Positions 35,583 through 45,221 of a stretch of DNA of 64,000 bases are shown one piece after another. Every line of letters starts with the position of its first letter. Positions within the stretch are counted from its first letter, which is position 1. The position numbers were made by a program, and so were the translations under genes. The stretch spans positions 434,001-498,000 of the forward strand of contig NZ_JACOOK010000001.1 in the NCBI RefSeq assembly GCF_014288115.1, read 5' to 3'. A model generated the notes under the pieces. That model ran no database searches. It was given only the letters and a program-made list of their open reading frames with translations, and had not been told where the DNA came from. Source of the stretch: Alistipes_A hominis. GTDB taxonomy: Bacteria; Bacteroidota; Bacteroidia; Bacteroidales; Rikenellaceae.

Positions 35583-36137
35583 ATGACGGAAAAAGAGAAA
35601 ATGCTCGCCGGAGAACCGTTCGAAACGATGGACAGGCAGTTGGCCGAAGAGCGGCGGCTGGCGTCCGAACGGCTCGGCAGGCTGAACGCCCTGTCGATCG
35701 ATGCGGAAGGATACCGGAAAGCCGTGACCGAACTGATGCCCAACGCCGCAGCCGACTGCCTGGTGCGGCCGCCGTTCCACTGCGATTACGGCTACAACCT
35801 TTATATCGGTTCGGAAGGTTTCATCAATTTCGACTGCGTTATTCTGGACGGAGCCCCCGTCCGGATCGGAAACCACGTGCTGATCGGCCCTGCCGTACAG
35901 ATCTATACGTTCACCCATCCGATGGACTACCGCGAGCGGCGGCAGGGAATCGAGCAGTGCAAAGAGATCGCCATCGGGGACGACTGCTGGATCGGAGGCG
36001 GGGCGGTTATCTGTCCCGGAGTAATTCTCGGACAACGGGTGGTCGTCGGGGCGGGCAGCGTCGTCACCAAATCGTTTCCGGACGACGTCGTCGTCGCCGG
36101 CAACCCGGCGCGGGTGATCCGCCGGCTCGACTTCTGA
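35583..36137 (+). CDS. Sugar O-acetyltransferase (LbH, Maa/NodL type)
   Basis: This 184-residue acetyl-CoA-dependent transferase has an N-terminal helical Mac domain (about 1-55, with EKMLAGEPF). A left-handed beta-helix built from hexapeptides follows. FTHP supplies the catalytic histidine and GNPARVI closes the domain. It follows GtrA by 7 bases. By context it may acetylate a sugar used for the envelope; maltose or galactoside acetylation is the textbook family activity. Confidence 0.9.
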   Translation: MTEKEKMLAGEPFETMDRQLAEERRLASERLGRLNALSIDAEGYRKAVTELMPNAAADCLVRPPFHCDYGYNLYIGSEGFINFDCVILDGAPVRIGNHVLIGPAVQIYTFTHPMDYRERRQGIEQCKEIAIGDDCWIGGGAVICPGVILGQRVVVGAGSVVTKSFPDDVVVAGNPARVIRRLDF

Positions 36138-36138
36138 G

Positions 36139-38994
36139 TTACCGCCGGCAGATTTCGCGGAAATCGCAGAAAGCGCAGGTCTCCTGCCTACTGCACTGCA
36201 CGAACGGCTTCGAGAGATCGAACAGTTCGATCAATACGCGCCGAAGCAGACCTTCGAACTCCGCGCGGTACTCCGAAAAACGGACGACCGGCGTATTCCC
36301 CTCCAGCAGCAGCGGCGAAAAATCCGGCTCCTGCATATTTCTGACATAGTAAAGCGCCGGCTGCACGTCGCACTTCTCCGAACGGGTCAGCATCAGCGAA
36401 TAAAGCAGCGTTTGCAACACGGCCGCGCTCCGTTCGCGGATATCGCCGAAAAACAGCGATTCGAGATCTTTGAACCGGATATGCCGTTTGCCCGTTTTGT
36501 AATCGACCACGCGCAGCAGGCCGTCGGCGAGCAGGTCGATCCGGTCGGACTTTCCTGCGAAAACAACCGTATGCTCCCTGTTCCCTTCCTCGAATCCGAA
36601 CGGACAGCTTACCGGCACTTCCAGCCCCCGCATCACGAAACCGGTCTGCGAAGCGTCGTACGGCAGAATGCAACTGTTGACGTACTTGGCGACCACATCC
36701 CGCACCAGAATCAGGTTCCCTCCGTACTCCTCTTCCCCCGCCCCTTCGTCGCGCAGGTACTCTTCGTTGATCGCCCGCTGGACGGCGGCCTTCACCGCCG
36801 CAGATCCGACAAGGGCTCCGATCTTCGGCCCGGCGGCAGGATCGCCCAGCAACGGCGCGTACAGCAGCTCCATCGTCCGGTGTAGGATGGTGCCGAACAT
36901 CGGCAAATCGACCTCTTCGGCAATCTCCTGCTGCGGCGACAATCCGGCGACGCTGCGGAAATAGAATTTCAGCGGACATTCGACGTAATGGTAGAACGAC
37001 GTCGGCGAAAGACGCTTCTGTCCGCCGTCCAAGTAAGCGCGCAGCGCATCGGCCACCCGCCCGGTCTTATCGACCGAAAGCGGCTGCCGGGCCGAAAGAT
37101 TGACCCCCAGCCGGATCGGACGGTAAACGGGCTTGTGAGGCGACTCGTATTCGAGCTGGTAAATGTAGCGACTGGGCTCGCCGGTGCGTTTGTCGTCGCT
37201 GCGCGAACAATAGACCAGATGCACCCGCTCGGCGCGCTGGATCAGCCGATAGAAATAGTAGGCATAAACCCCTTCGTGGTGCTGCGGCGTCGGCAAGCCG
37301 TAAGCGTAGCGCAGGTTGTAAGGAATGAAGGAGGACGAGACGGCCCGGTTGCCGGGAAACGTATCGTCGTTGACCGACAGGATCAGCACGTTTTTGAAAT
37401 CGAGGTTCCGGGTCTCCAGGATTCCCATGATCTGGACGCCTGCCAACGGCTCGCCTTCGTACGGAACGCGCAACGTTTGCAGCGTCCGCCGCAGCAGCGA
37501 AGCGAACACGGGCACCGGAATTTCCAACCCGGAATCGGCCAGTGAATTGACGATCCGCACCAGGTGTTCGTCGATCACCGTGAAAAATTCGCGCCGCTGC
37601 GCGGCATCCTCCTGTCCCTCTCCGGCCGGTTGCGCGACGACATGCGCCAGGCAGCCGCGTATATAGTCCGACAGCGACTGCCATGAACCGGTCGTCCGGA
37701 ACACCTGTCCGATCGTCCCCCCGACCTCGAAAAGCCCGGAACGGACGTACACCGACCGGCTGCGCCGGATACCGTCCGCCAACGCGGAAGCGATTTCGGG
37801 CTGGCTCTGCCGGATGTACGGATGCTCCAGCAGGCCGAGCGCGTCGTTGTGATAAAACCAGGTATTTCCACTCCGCACCCGCTTGCGCCCCTGCAGCCCG
37901 ATCAGACGCTCGACGAACGAATAAGCCGTCGTCTGCCGCAGCGGATACCCCATCGTAATGTTCAACTGATCGACCGCGCCGGGAACGGCGTACAGCACCG
38001 GCAGCAACAGCGATTCGTCGGTCAGCACGATGGCCGTCTCCTTATCCGGCGTTTCGCCGCGGTCGATCAGTTCCTGCAAAAAAGTATGGACGTACTTGCA
38101 CTGCAAAGCGTCGGAAGGCGCGGGAACGACGACCGTTTCTTTGGGAGCTCCGAAATGGTCGTGCCCGATCCGCGCCTCCGGCGGCGGATAATCTCGGATA
38201 TTGTCCCGCAGGAACATCCCCGCCTCGTAATCTTTATGATCGACGTAATACGAATCGTAGTCCCAGTAGAACTCGGCGCGGCCGCTTTTTTTCAGTCGGT
38301 TGAACAATCGTTTCTCACAGGCCGACAGCGCATTGAATCCGACCACGACATAACGGCCGTCCGCATCGCCGGGCAAGGCGACCGCTTCGTCGTCGAGCAG
38401 TCTCTCGGCAGCCGCCCGGTAAACCATGCCTTCATAAGCCAATCCCTGCGCCGAAAGCGACTCGCGGAACCGGTGGTAAATATCGGCCAGCGACTCCCAG
38501 ATCGTCAGGAAGTGCCGTTGTTCGTCGGAACAGGAACTCCCGGAGCCGAAACTTTGCCAAAACTGCCGAATCACCCGGATCTGATCGTCCGTCAGATACG
38601 AATGATCGCCTTCGAGCGCTTTCAAATCGCCGATGTTCGAGAACAGCATATCCGCATCGATCAGGTATTTGTCGATCTGGTCGAAATCGGCCAACAGCAT
38701 ATCCCCCCAGAAATAGAAGGTATCGAAACTCTCGTCGTGAACACGGGAATAAACCTTGTAAAGTTCGGTAATCAGCTTGACCCGGTCGCTGCCGCGCAGG
38801 CCCGACAACCGTTCCATCAGTTCGCCGATGCTAACGAAAGCGGGCTGCCACAGCGGCCTGTGAATCAACGAACTCAACGCATCGCAAAAGAAAAGTTGCG
38901 CCCGGCGGTTCGGGAATACCAACCGTAGGGACGATATGTCGTCCCCGTAGCGCCGGTACAGCGCATCGGCCACTTCCGTTATGAATCCCCGCAT
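36139..38994 (-). CDS. addB: AddB-like PD-(D/E)XK nuclease/inactivated helicase
   Basis: This 951-residue protein is the probable AddB partner of the AddA helicase at 39849-43025. Together they would process double-strand DNA ends for RecA loading. The C-terminal nuclease has DRIDLLADGLLRVVDYKTG as its active-site strand pair. It also has an iron-sulfur arrangement of one cysteine near 671 (YVECPLKF) plus Cys934, Cys940, Cys943 and Cys949, as in AddB. The N-terminal region is helicase-like but lacks an obvious Walker A motif. It ends one base past the acetyltransferase stop on the opposite strand. Confidence 0.85.
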   Translation of the reverse strand: MRGFITEVADALYRRYGDDISSLRLVFPNRRAQLFFCDALSSLIHRPLWQPAFVSIGELMERLSGLRGSDRVKLITELYKVYSRVHDESFDTFYFWGDMLLADFDQIDKYLIDADMLFSNIGDLKALEGDHSYLTDDQIRVIRQFWQSFGSGSSCSDEQRHFLTIWESLADIYHRFRESLSAQGLAYEGMVYRAAAERLLDDEAVALPGDADGRYVVVGFNALSACEKRLFNRLKKSGRAEFYWDYDSYYVDHKDYEAGMFLRDNIRDYPPPEARIGHDHFGAPKETVVVPAPSDALQCKYVHTFLQELIDRGETPDKETAIVLTDESLLLPVLYAVPGAVDQLNITMGYPLRQTTAYSFVERLIGLQGRKRVRSGNTWFYHNDALGLLEHPYIRQSQPEIASALADGIRRSRSVYVRSGLFEVGGTIGQVFRTTGSWQSLSDYIRGCLAHVVAQPAGEGQEDAAQRREFFTVIDEHLVRIVNSLADSGLEIPVPVFASLLRRTLQTLRVPYEGEPLAGVQIMGILETRNLDFKNVLILSVNDDTFPGNRAVSSSFIPYNLRYAYGLPTPQHHEGVYAYYFYRLIQRAERVHLVYCSRSDDKRTGEPSRYIYQLEYESPHKPVYRPIRLGVNLSARQPLSVDKTGRVADALRAYLDGGQKRLSPTSFYHYVECPLKFYFRSVAGLSPQQEIAEEVDLPMFGTILHRTMELLYAPLLGDPAAGPKIGALVGSAAVKAAVQRAINEEYLRDEGAGEEEYGGNLILVRDVVAKYVNSCILPYDASQTGFVMRGLEVPVSCPFGFEEGNREHTVVFAGKSDRIDLLADGLLRVVDYKTGKRHIRFKDLESLFFGDIRERSAAVLQTLLYSLMLTRSEKCDVQPALYYVRNMQEPDFSPLLLEGNTPVVRFSEYRAEFEGLLRRVLIELFDLSKPFVQCSRQETCAFCDFREICRR

Positions 38995-39069
38995 CGGATC
39001 GTATTGTTAAAAAATGCCGCCCGCAAACCGGACGGCACCGTAAATTCCATTCGGCAACCGGAAATATCC

Positions 39070-39756
39070 TTATTGCCCGATATTGTTGATCGTTCCCAGC
39101 ATTTTCGACGAAGACCGGAGGATCTCCGGAGAACCCTTGTAGAAAATCGCGGCCCCGGTATCGGCAGTCATCTGAAGACGTTCGGTCACGTTCACATAAA
39201 CTTCGGCAGCCGATCCGGCTTCGACGCGCACATCTTCGGCCGTCAGCGCCCGGCAATCCACCTTCGACCTGGCCCCGGCCACGAGCGTAAAATATTTCGT
39301 CGTTCCGGTCACGTTGGCGACCGAATTGCCGGCTACTTTCATATAAGTGTCTTTCGTCGCAAGCTCGGCGCCGAAAGTCGCTCCGGCCGACAGGTCTATG
39401 TCCAGCATAACGGCCGACAATACCCCCGCAACCGATACGTTGGCTCCGGAAACTTTCACCGACGACAGGCTGTCGTAATAGAGCGTCACGTCGGCGCTAC
39501 CCTTGCCGTTCATCCCGGGTTTCAGCCGAACGGTCAGCAGACCGTCCTTAACGCCCCAATTCAACCGATTGATCTCCGCATCCTGCAGTTTGATCGCAAT
39601 CCGCGCCGTGTCGGATCGAATCATCTTCACGGTCAGGTTCCCGCTCAGATCCGCTTTCGAAAAATCCAGCGATCCCTCGCTTCTAATCTCCTGTTGTGCA
39701 AAAGCCGGCAACACTGCAATTCCCATCAGCACGGCCAGCGCCAAAAACTTTTTCAT
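39070..39756 (-). CDS. DUF2807 (head GIN domain) exported protein
   Basis: This 228-residue protein has a signal peptide ending AFAQ. The mature part is a repetitive beta-rich stretch with alternating short strands (SGANVSVAGVLSAV, SAGATFGAEL, GNSVANVTG), typical of the DUF2807 beta-helix family annotated as putative auto-transporter adhesin. Function is unknown. It sits between the two halves of the AddAB system and points the same way as addB. Confidence 0.85.
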   Translation of the reverse strand: MKKFLALAVLMGIAVLPAFAQQEIRSEGSLDFSKADLSGNLTVKMIRSDTARIAIKLQDAEINRLNWGVKDGLLTVRLKPGMNGKGSADVTLYYDSLSSVKVSGANVSVAGVLSAVMLDIDLSAGATFGAELATKDTYMKVAGNSVANVTGTTKYFTLVAGARSKVDCRALTAEDVRVEAGSAAEVYVNVTERLQMTADTGAAIFYKGSPEILRSSSKMLGTINNIGQ

Positions 39757-39776
39757 GGCATCCGGTTTTTATGATA

Positions 39777-39806
39777 CAAAAATACTATTTTATGCGAGAT
39801 TATCAA
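39777..39806 (-). promoter_or_regulatory. Promoter of the DUF2807 gene
   Basis: On the minus strand TATTTTTG (reverse complement of 39777-39784) lies 19 bases from TTG (complement of 39804-39806). This is a full match to the -33/-7 pattern, 20 bases upstream of the start. Confidence 0.65.
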
Positions 39807-39848
39807 TCTTTTCTATACCTTTAACGCATACAAGCGTTTTTTTGTTAC

Positions 39849-42800
39849 ATGGGAAATATCAAAATCCTGAAAGCTTCGGCCGGTTCCGGTAAAACCTACC
39901 AGTTGGCCTACGCCTATATCCGCAACGTGATTCGCGATCCCGGACGCTACCGGCATATCCTCGCCGTCACCTTTACCAACAAGGCTACCGAGGAGATGAA
40001 ACAACGGATCATCAGCGAGATCAACCGCCTGGCCTGCGGCGCGCCGGACGGATACCTGCCCGAACTGGTGCGCGACCTGGAACTGCCCCCCGACACGATC
40101 CGTCGGCGGGCCCGGGAAGCGCGCACCCGAATACTGCACGATTACAGCCATTTCACCATCGTCACGATCGATAAATTTTTCCAGCGCATCATCCGTTCGT
40201 TCATCAAAGAGCTGGGCATCGACATCAACTTCAACCTCGAACTGCAAACCGATCCGCTGCTCGATACGGCCGCCGACCGTCTGATCGAAGCGATCGCCAC
40301 GGACGACAAACTGCGGAAATGGATCGTCCGTTTCGCCGAGGAGCAGATCGACCGGAACGGCAAATGGGACGTTCGCAGCGAAATCGTCGCCTTAGGCAGG
40401 GAACTTTTCAGGGAACAGTACAAAACACTGCAAAGCGAACCGGTCACGCCGGAAAAGCTGACGGCCGTCGTAGGCGAGGCGATCGCCCGAAGCCGGGCCG
40501 TCAAAGACGAAATGCGGCGAACCGCCTCCGAAGCGCTGGCGGTGATCGCCGACGCGGGATTGCGTCCGGAAGATTTCGCCTACGGCCGCCAAGGCTGCAC
40601 CGGTTACCTGACGCGGATAAACAACGGGGAGATCGTCCCTTACGGTAAACGCGTGCAGGACGCCCTCGGTTCGGACGACAAATGGGTCAGCGCCAAATCG
40701 CCGCACCGAGCGAAGATATTGAGCCTCGTTCCGCAACTGCGCGGACTGTTCGGGCGGCTTTGCGAAACGTTCGACCGCAATTTCCGTTTTCTGAACACGA
40801 CCCGGCTGCTGCAAACCAACTATCGCAGCTTCGCGCTGCTGAACAACCTGAACGAAAAGATCGCGGAAGTCTGCGCCGAACAGCACCTGATCCCGATCTC
40901 CGAAACCAACTCGATCATCAACAAGCTGATCGCCGGCAACGATACGCCGTTTATTTACGAAAAAACGGGCAATACGTTCTCGCACTTCATGATCGACGAA
41001 TTCCAGGACACCTCGTCGCAGCAGTGGCAGAATTTCGTCCCGCTACTCGAAAACGCCGTGGCGCAGCAGGACGAATTTCCCGTCCTGCTGGTAGGCGACG
41101 TCAAACAGTCGATCTACCGGTGGCGGGGCGGCGACTGGCAGATTCTGGGACGGAAAGTCCGCGAAGCGTTCGGGCAGATCGCCGAGCAGACTCTGGACAC
41201 GAACTATCGCAGTTCGGGAACGATCGTCGCCTTCAACAACAACCTGATCGAACGGTGCGTCCGGTCGGCCAACGAATCGCTGAACCGGCTGCTCGACGCG
41301 TCCGCCGGGGAGGGAACCATATCGGCCTCCCTGCGCCGCGAACTGACCGACATGCTGGCGGAAGCTTACAGCGACCTAAAACAAAAGCAGCACCGCGCTC
41401 CGCAGGCCGGATACGTCCGGATCACGGCATACGATCCGCCGGAAGAAGAAACGGCGCGAACGCCGGTCATCGAAACGGTCGAAGAACTGCAACGGCGCGG
41501 TTACGCGCCCGGCGACATCGCCGTACTGGTACGCACCAACGCCCAGGGCGTAGCCGTAGCCAGGCAATTGCTCGACTACAAGGCCTCCCGCCCGGACACG
41601 CCGTACTGTTACGACGTCGTTACGCAGGAAGCCCTACAAATAGGCAACTCCGACACCGTCGGCTTCATCATCGCCGTACTGCAAATCGCATCGTCTCCGG
41701 ACGACAGGATCCGCATAGCTTTCTACAACCGCTACCTGGGGCGCAACCTGGACGAACCGCCGACGCCGGACGAGAGCGCATGGATCGGCCGGTTGCGGCT
41801 GCTTTCCCTCGAAGAAGCGTTCAGCGAAATCGTCCTTTTCTACCGGCTCGCGGAGAAAAAAGACGAGATCGCCTACATACAGGCGCTGGAAGAACAGATC
41901 CACGCATTCGGAACTTCCAGGATCGCCGATATCCCGCTTTTCCTGCAATGGTGGGACGAATCGGGACGCACCCAATCGATCCACCTGCCGCGCAACCGAG
42001 ACGCCATCAATATCATCACGATACACAAGTCCAAAGGACTGCAGTACAAAGCCGTATGTATTCCCTACTGTAACTGGAGCCTGCAACCCAAAACGGGTAG
42101 TTTGCTGTGGGCCCGAAGCCCCGAAGCTCCGTTCGACACACTGGAGCACGTTCCTCTCGAATGGAACAAAGCGCTGGCCGAATCCTACTTTTCGGAAGCC
42201 TATTTCCGCGAAACGGTTCTCGCCCAAATCGATAACATCAACCTGTTCTACGTGGCGGCGACCCGCGCCGAAGAGGAACTGCACATCCAGTTCCCCCGGA
42301 GCGCGCAGGAGAACACGGCGCGCATTCACCAGTTGATTCTCGGTTCCATCGAAACCGACGGCGAGGGCAATGCGAAGATCGGAACGCTTCAGGGACATTT
42401 TTCGGAAACGGAACAAGGACTGACCTACGATTTCGGCACTCCTGCCGTCTCCTCTGCAGAAGAACATGCCGCCACCGGTTACCCGGCCTCCTACCCGGTA
42501 GAGAAAAACCACAGCAAACTGAAATTCAGGCTGAGTTCGCAACGCTATTTCGAACAGGACGATCCTCCTGCCCCGTCGCTGCGCGACCACGGCATCCTCA
42601 TGCACCGGCTGTTCGAACAGGTCGCAGACCGCACGGAGATCATGCCCCGGCTGCAGCAGATGCGCCGAAACGGTCTTCTGTCGGACAACGAAGCGCAGCA
42701 GGTACAGGCCCTGCTTGACAAAGCGCTGGACGATCCGTTGATCGCGTCGTGGTTCGACAGCCGTTGGAGCGCCGTACGGAACGAAAATACGATTCTCGTC

Positions 42801-43025
42801 CCGAACGCCCCGACCGTACGGCGACCCGACCGGGTACTGACCCGGGGAACCGAAGCCGTCGTGATCGACTACAAATTCGGACGCAAAAAACGAACGGCAC
42901 ACACCCGGCAAATCGAAGCCTACATGCGGCTGCTCCGGGATATGGGATACCGTTCCGTAACGGGATACCTGTGGTATGTCGAACTCCAGGAGATCGAACG
43001 GGTCGCAGCAAACGCGGTAGGTTAG
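39849..43025 (+). CDS. addA: AddA-like UvrD-family helicase/nuclease
   Basis: This 1058-residue SF1 helicase contains Walker A ASAGSGKT (9-16) and FTNKATEEMK. Walker B is FMIDEFQDTS (near 383). Further motifs are LVGDVKQSIYRWRGG, LDTNYRSS, ITIHKSKGLQY and YVAATRAEEEL. The C-terminal nuclease domain ends with the active-site strand VIDYKFGRKK (near 1010). This is the AddA architecture, the motor of recombinational end repair. The partner AddB-like gene lies divergently 0.85 kb away with a DUF2807 gene between them. The 284 bases downstream to 43309 contain no gene that I trust. Confidence 0.92.
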   Translation: MGNIKILKASAGSGKTYQLAYAYIRNVIRDPGRYRHILAVTFTNKATEEMKQRIISEINRLACGAPDGYLPELVRDLELPPDTIRRRAREARTRILHDYSHFTIVTIDKFFQRIIRSFIKELGIDINFNLELQTDPLLDTAADRLIEAIATDDKLRKWIVRFAEEQIDRNGKWDVRSEIVALGRELFREQYKTLQSEPVTPEKLTAVVGEAIARSRAVKDEMRRTASEALAVIADAGLRPEDFAYGRQGCTGYLTRINNGEIVPYGKRVQDALGSDDKWVSAKSPHRAKILSLVPQLRGLFGRLCETFDRNFRFLNTTRLLQTNYRSFALLNNLNEKIAEVCAEQHLIPISETNSIINKLIAGNDTPFIYEKTGNTFSHFMIDEFQDTSSQQWQNFVPLLENAVAQQDEFPVLLVGDVKQSIYRWRGGDWQILGRKVREAFGQIAEQTLDTNYRSSGTIVAFNNNLIERCVRSANESLNRLLDASAGEGTISASLRRELTDMLAEAYSDLKQKQHRAPQAGYVRITAYDPPEEETARTPVIETVEELQRRGYAPGDIAVLVRTNAQGVAVARQLLDYKASRPDTPYCYDVVTQEALQIGNSDTVGFIIAVLQIASSPDDRIRIAFYNRYLGRNLDEPPTPDESAWIGRLRLLSLEEAFSEIVLFYRLAEKKDEIAYIQALEEQIHAFGTSRIADIPLFLQWWDESGRTQSIHLPRNRDAINIITIHKSKGLQYKAVCIPYCNWSLQPKTGSLLWARSPEAPFDTLEHVPLEWNKALAESYFSEAYFRETVLAQIDNINLFYVAATRAEEELHIQFPRSAQENTARIHQLILGSIETDGEGNAKIGTLQGHFSETEQGLTYDFGTPAVSSAEEHAATGYPASYPVEKNHSKLKFRLSSQRYFEQDDPPAPSLRDHGILMHRLFEQVADRTEIMPRLQQMRRNGLLSDNEAQQVQALLDKALDDPLIASWFDSRWSAVRNENTILVPNAPTVRRPDRVLTRGTEAVVIDYKFGRKKRTAHTRQIEAYMRLLRDMGYRSVTGYLWYVELQEIERVAANAVG

Positions 43026-43244
43026 AAGGGCCTAAAGCAACCGCTCCTACGCCGGCAACTCCTCCCAGCAGAACCAATAGCGACAAGGTACGGAAACGGC
43101 TTCCCCCTTGCCCACCTCTTCCCGATCCCACCTACAAATCGGAAATCGCCCGAAACGGTACCGTTATGCTCTCGAAGGTCTTAATCATGATGATCGAAGC
43201 CGGCTTATATCCGATAGGATTCCTTGCAAACGTTCGCGAACTAA

Positions 43245-43282
43245 AAAGAAAGCGCTGCGGCATTTGTCGCAGCGCTTTCTTT
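43245..43282 (-). terminator. Terminator of the first tandem lipoprotein gene
   Basis: A 15-bp perfect stem (43245-43259 with 43268-43282) includes AAAGAAA/TTTCTTT ends and is followed on the minus strand by TTAG. Confidence 0.85.
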
Positions 43283-43309
43283 GAATATTAACGGGACCTC
43301 CGGTCCGAA

Positions 43310-44842
43310 CTATTCGTAACTCTTTTGACCTATTCTCAGGTTACGAACGTAAATAGGTACGTTAGCAATCATTCCGCCGCTATGATCTTTCAGGTCTTCC
43401 AAGTCGAAGCGGAACGGAGCTCCCGCATCTCCGGCCGTCGGATTGGTCGTAAAGATGCTCTTCACCTGATCCGTCCAATCCATATGAACGGCAACCCAAA
43501 CATCCGAAACGGGAAGCATATACCCGGCGCGGCCGCTCCATGAATCGGCTACTGCCTGCCAGAACAACTGTAGTTCGAACGGTGATTCGCTCTTGTATTC
43601 GAAATAGATCTGATTGTCATTGATCGTTACCGCTTTTTCACGACTCTTCGCAGAAACATACGGATCGGAAGTGCCGCTCGGAGTGAACTTATAGGTAAGG
43701 AATTGTTCATCCGTAGTCACATCGTTCACCTTCAAATTGTTTCCGGTCTTGCCGTCTTCAAACTTGAAGTAATAAGCGTTGTCGGCGAACATCTGTTCTT
43801 CATAGTTCTTTTCGCGTACCTGGATATCCTTGATCTCGATCGTTACGCCGGATTCGCTGCCCAACGAGAGCGTTAACGGATAACCCGGTGCAAGTTCCGA
43901 TCCCATATCGAAGTAAACGCCGCCCAAATCTACGGCATATTCCGTCCAATCGTCAGCCTGGTTCATCTCGTAACCGAGCATCTGCAATTTCTTATTATTC
44001 ACATCCAGACTCAACCTCGGGCGACCGATCGCTTTGGTTGCCTTGTACGAGAACGAAACCACAGAACCGGCCGATACCGGGAACATCGACGTAGAGACGG
44101 TCGGAGCCGTACCCGTCGTATTCAGCGTATAGCTGCCGCCGCCGTTGTCGGTGACTTCCACGTCCGCACTCCGCTTAATCGCAAGATTGTTATCCGAAGG
44201 ATCGTTCCAGCAGATCATCTTGTAGGTAGCCGTACCCACCAGGTCGTTCTGAACCTTCACATAAGTCGTATCGGCCGACAGATCCATCGTTAGATTCGTG
44301 CTCGTAGGATCGACCATCGACGAGATCGCCGAAATCACGAATTCCACCTGAACCTGCGTGAAGTCCACGGGATCGCTGCCGAAATAAACATTGATCAAAC
44401 GAGACTTTTTGTCGAGACTCGTTACGGCTTCGACTCCTCCGTAAGACGCCTTCACCTCCTTGATCGGGCTGTCCACTTCCGCTACGATCTTATAGCAAAC
44501 AATGTTGTCGCCCGTAAGGATATTTACGCCGGTTACGTCGCTCAGATCCATCTCGACAGGATTCGTAACGCTCGGCGTATAAAGAGACGCACCGTTGACC
44601 AGGTCGAACGTACAGAGAACATGACTCAGATCGCGCGCTTCCTGGCTGAGCGAAACGGTCACGAGGCGGTTGGCATGATCGATATTGATCCGTGTCGAAA
44701 CGGTACTGTCCGCCGCTGCCAGTTGCACGGACATCCCGATCAGCGGGCTCGATGAGCCGGACTCGTCGTCTTTGCAGGAACTGAAAATGCCCGCCGCCAA
44801 TACGACCAAACATAAGGCGCTGATTTGTAAATACTTTTTCAT
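43310..44842 (-). CDS. Surface lipoprotein, tandem paralogue A
   Basis: The 510-residue protein has a lipoprotein signal ending FSSC (Cys23) followed by KDDE, the Bacteroidota surface-export signal for lipoproteins. Residues about 40-205 form two similar beta domains, each with a NPVEMDLS- or NLTMDLS-type segment. A jelly-roll-like region (about 215-345, from TLNTTGTAPTVS to IEIKDIQVREKNYEE) and a C-terminal domain ending IGQKSYE follow. It is very close to the 45222-46730 gene and shares its N-terminal module with the 46970-48322 gene. No enzyme motif is seen; glycan binding is a guess. MKKYLQ at 44842 is the start, because ten residues added upstream would precede the signal peptide. Confidence 0.8.
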   Translation of the reverse strand: MKKYLQISALCLVVLAAGIFSSCKDDESGSSSPLIGMSVQLAAADSTVSTRINIDHANRLVTVSLSQEARDLSHVLCTFDLVNGASLYTPSVTNPVEMDLSDVTGVNILTGDNIVCYKIVAEVDSPIKEVKASYGGVEAVTSLDKKSRLINVYFGSDPVDFTQVQVEFVISAISSMVDPTSTNLTMDLSADTTYVKVQNDLVGTATYKMICWNDPSDNNLAIKRSADVEVTDNGGGSYTLNTTGTAPTVSTSMFPVSAGSVVSFSYKATKAIGRPRLSLDVNNKKLQMLGYEMNQADDWTEYAVDLGGVYFDMGSELAPGYPLTLSLGSESGVTIEIKDIQVREKNYEEQMFADNAYYFKFEDGKTGNNLKVNDVTTDEQFLTYKFTPSGTSDPYVSAKSREKAVTINDNQIYFEYKSESPFELQLFWQAVADSWSGRAGYMLPVSDVWVAVHMDWTDQVKSIFTTNPTAGDAGAPFRFDLEDLKDHSGGMIANVPIYVRNLRIGQKSYE

Positions 44843-44937
44843 AGACAAGGTTTTAAGTTTAGTATTATTCATTGTTTCGATTTCAAAGCACGATCAAATT
44901 TAGGATTAATTTTTCAAATTACATAAATTATCCTCGA

Positions 44938-44967
44938 CAAATTTAGCGCATTGTTGCAAAAAAACAA
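44938..44967 (-). promoter_or_regulatory. Promoter of lipoprotein paralogue A
   Basis: The minus strand reads TAAATTTG (reverse complement of 44938-44945), with TTG (complement of 44965-44967) 19 bases upstream. A second TAAATTTG lies at 44895-44902. The rest of the 379-base spacer is AT-rich, with two short hairpins (45001-45028 and 45045-45061) and no gene. Confidence 0.6.
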
Positions 44968-45150
44968 TAAAAAACACAATTTTTCAACCTAAAAAAACCA
45001 TCCATATCTTCAAAAAAACAGGTATGGATTACGAATCTTCGAACACCTCCTAACAGGAGGTACGCAGCGTGATTCTCCGGAAACGGACAATACGACAAGC
45101 TCCCGCAGCATCCGGCACGTCATTGGTTTCCACACCATCCCATATTGCAA

Positions 45151-45202
45151 AATAAATCAAACGAATCCCCGCAAGATCTTGCGGGGATTCGTTTGATTTA
45201 TT
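45151..45202. terminator. 52-base perfect palindrome, terminator of paralogue B
   Basis: Bases 45151-45176 are the exact reverse complement of 45177-45202. A GC-rich core is flanked by AATAAATC and GATTTATT arms. It lies 20 bases beyond the stop of the gene at 45222. Confidence 0.8.
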
Positions 45203-45221
45203 AACTGGACCTTTGGTCCGA

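Noticed and set aside
42749..43291. A plus-strand frame overlapping the end of addA
   Set aside because: It begins inside addA in another frame and ends within a terminator stem; no family resemblance.
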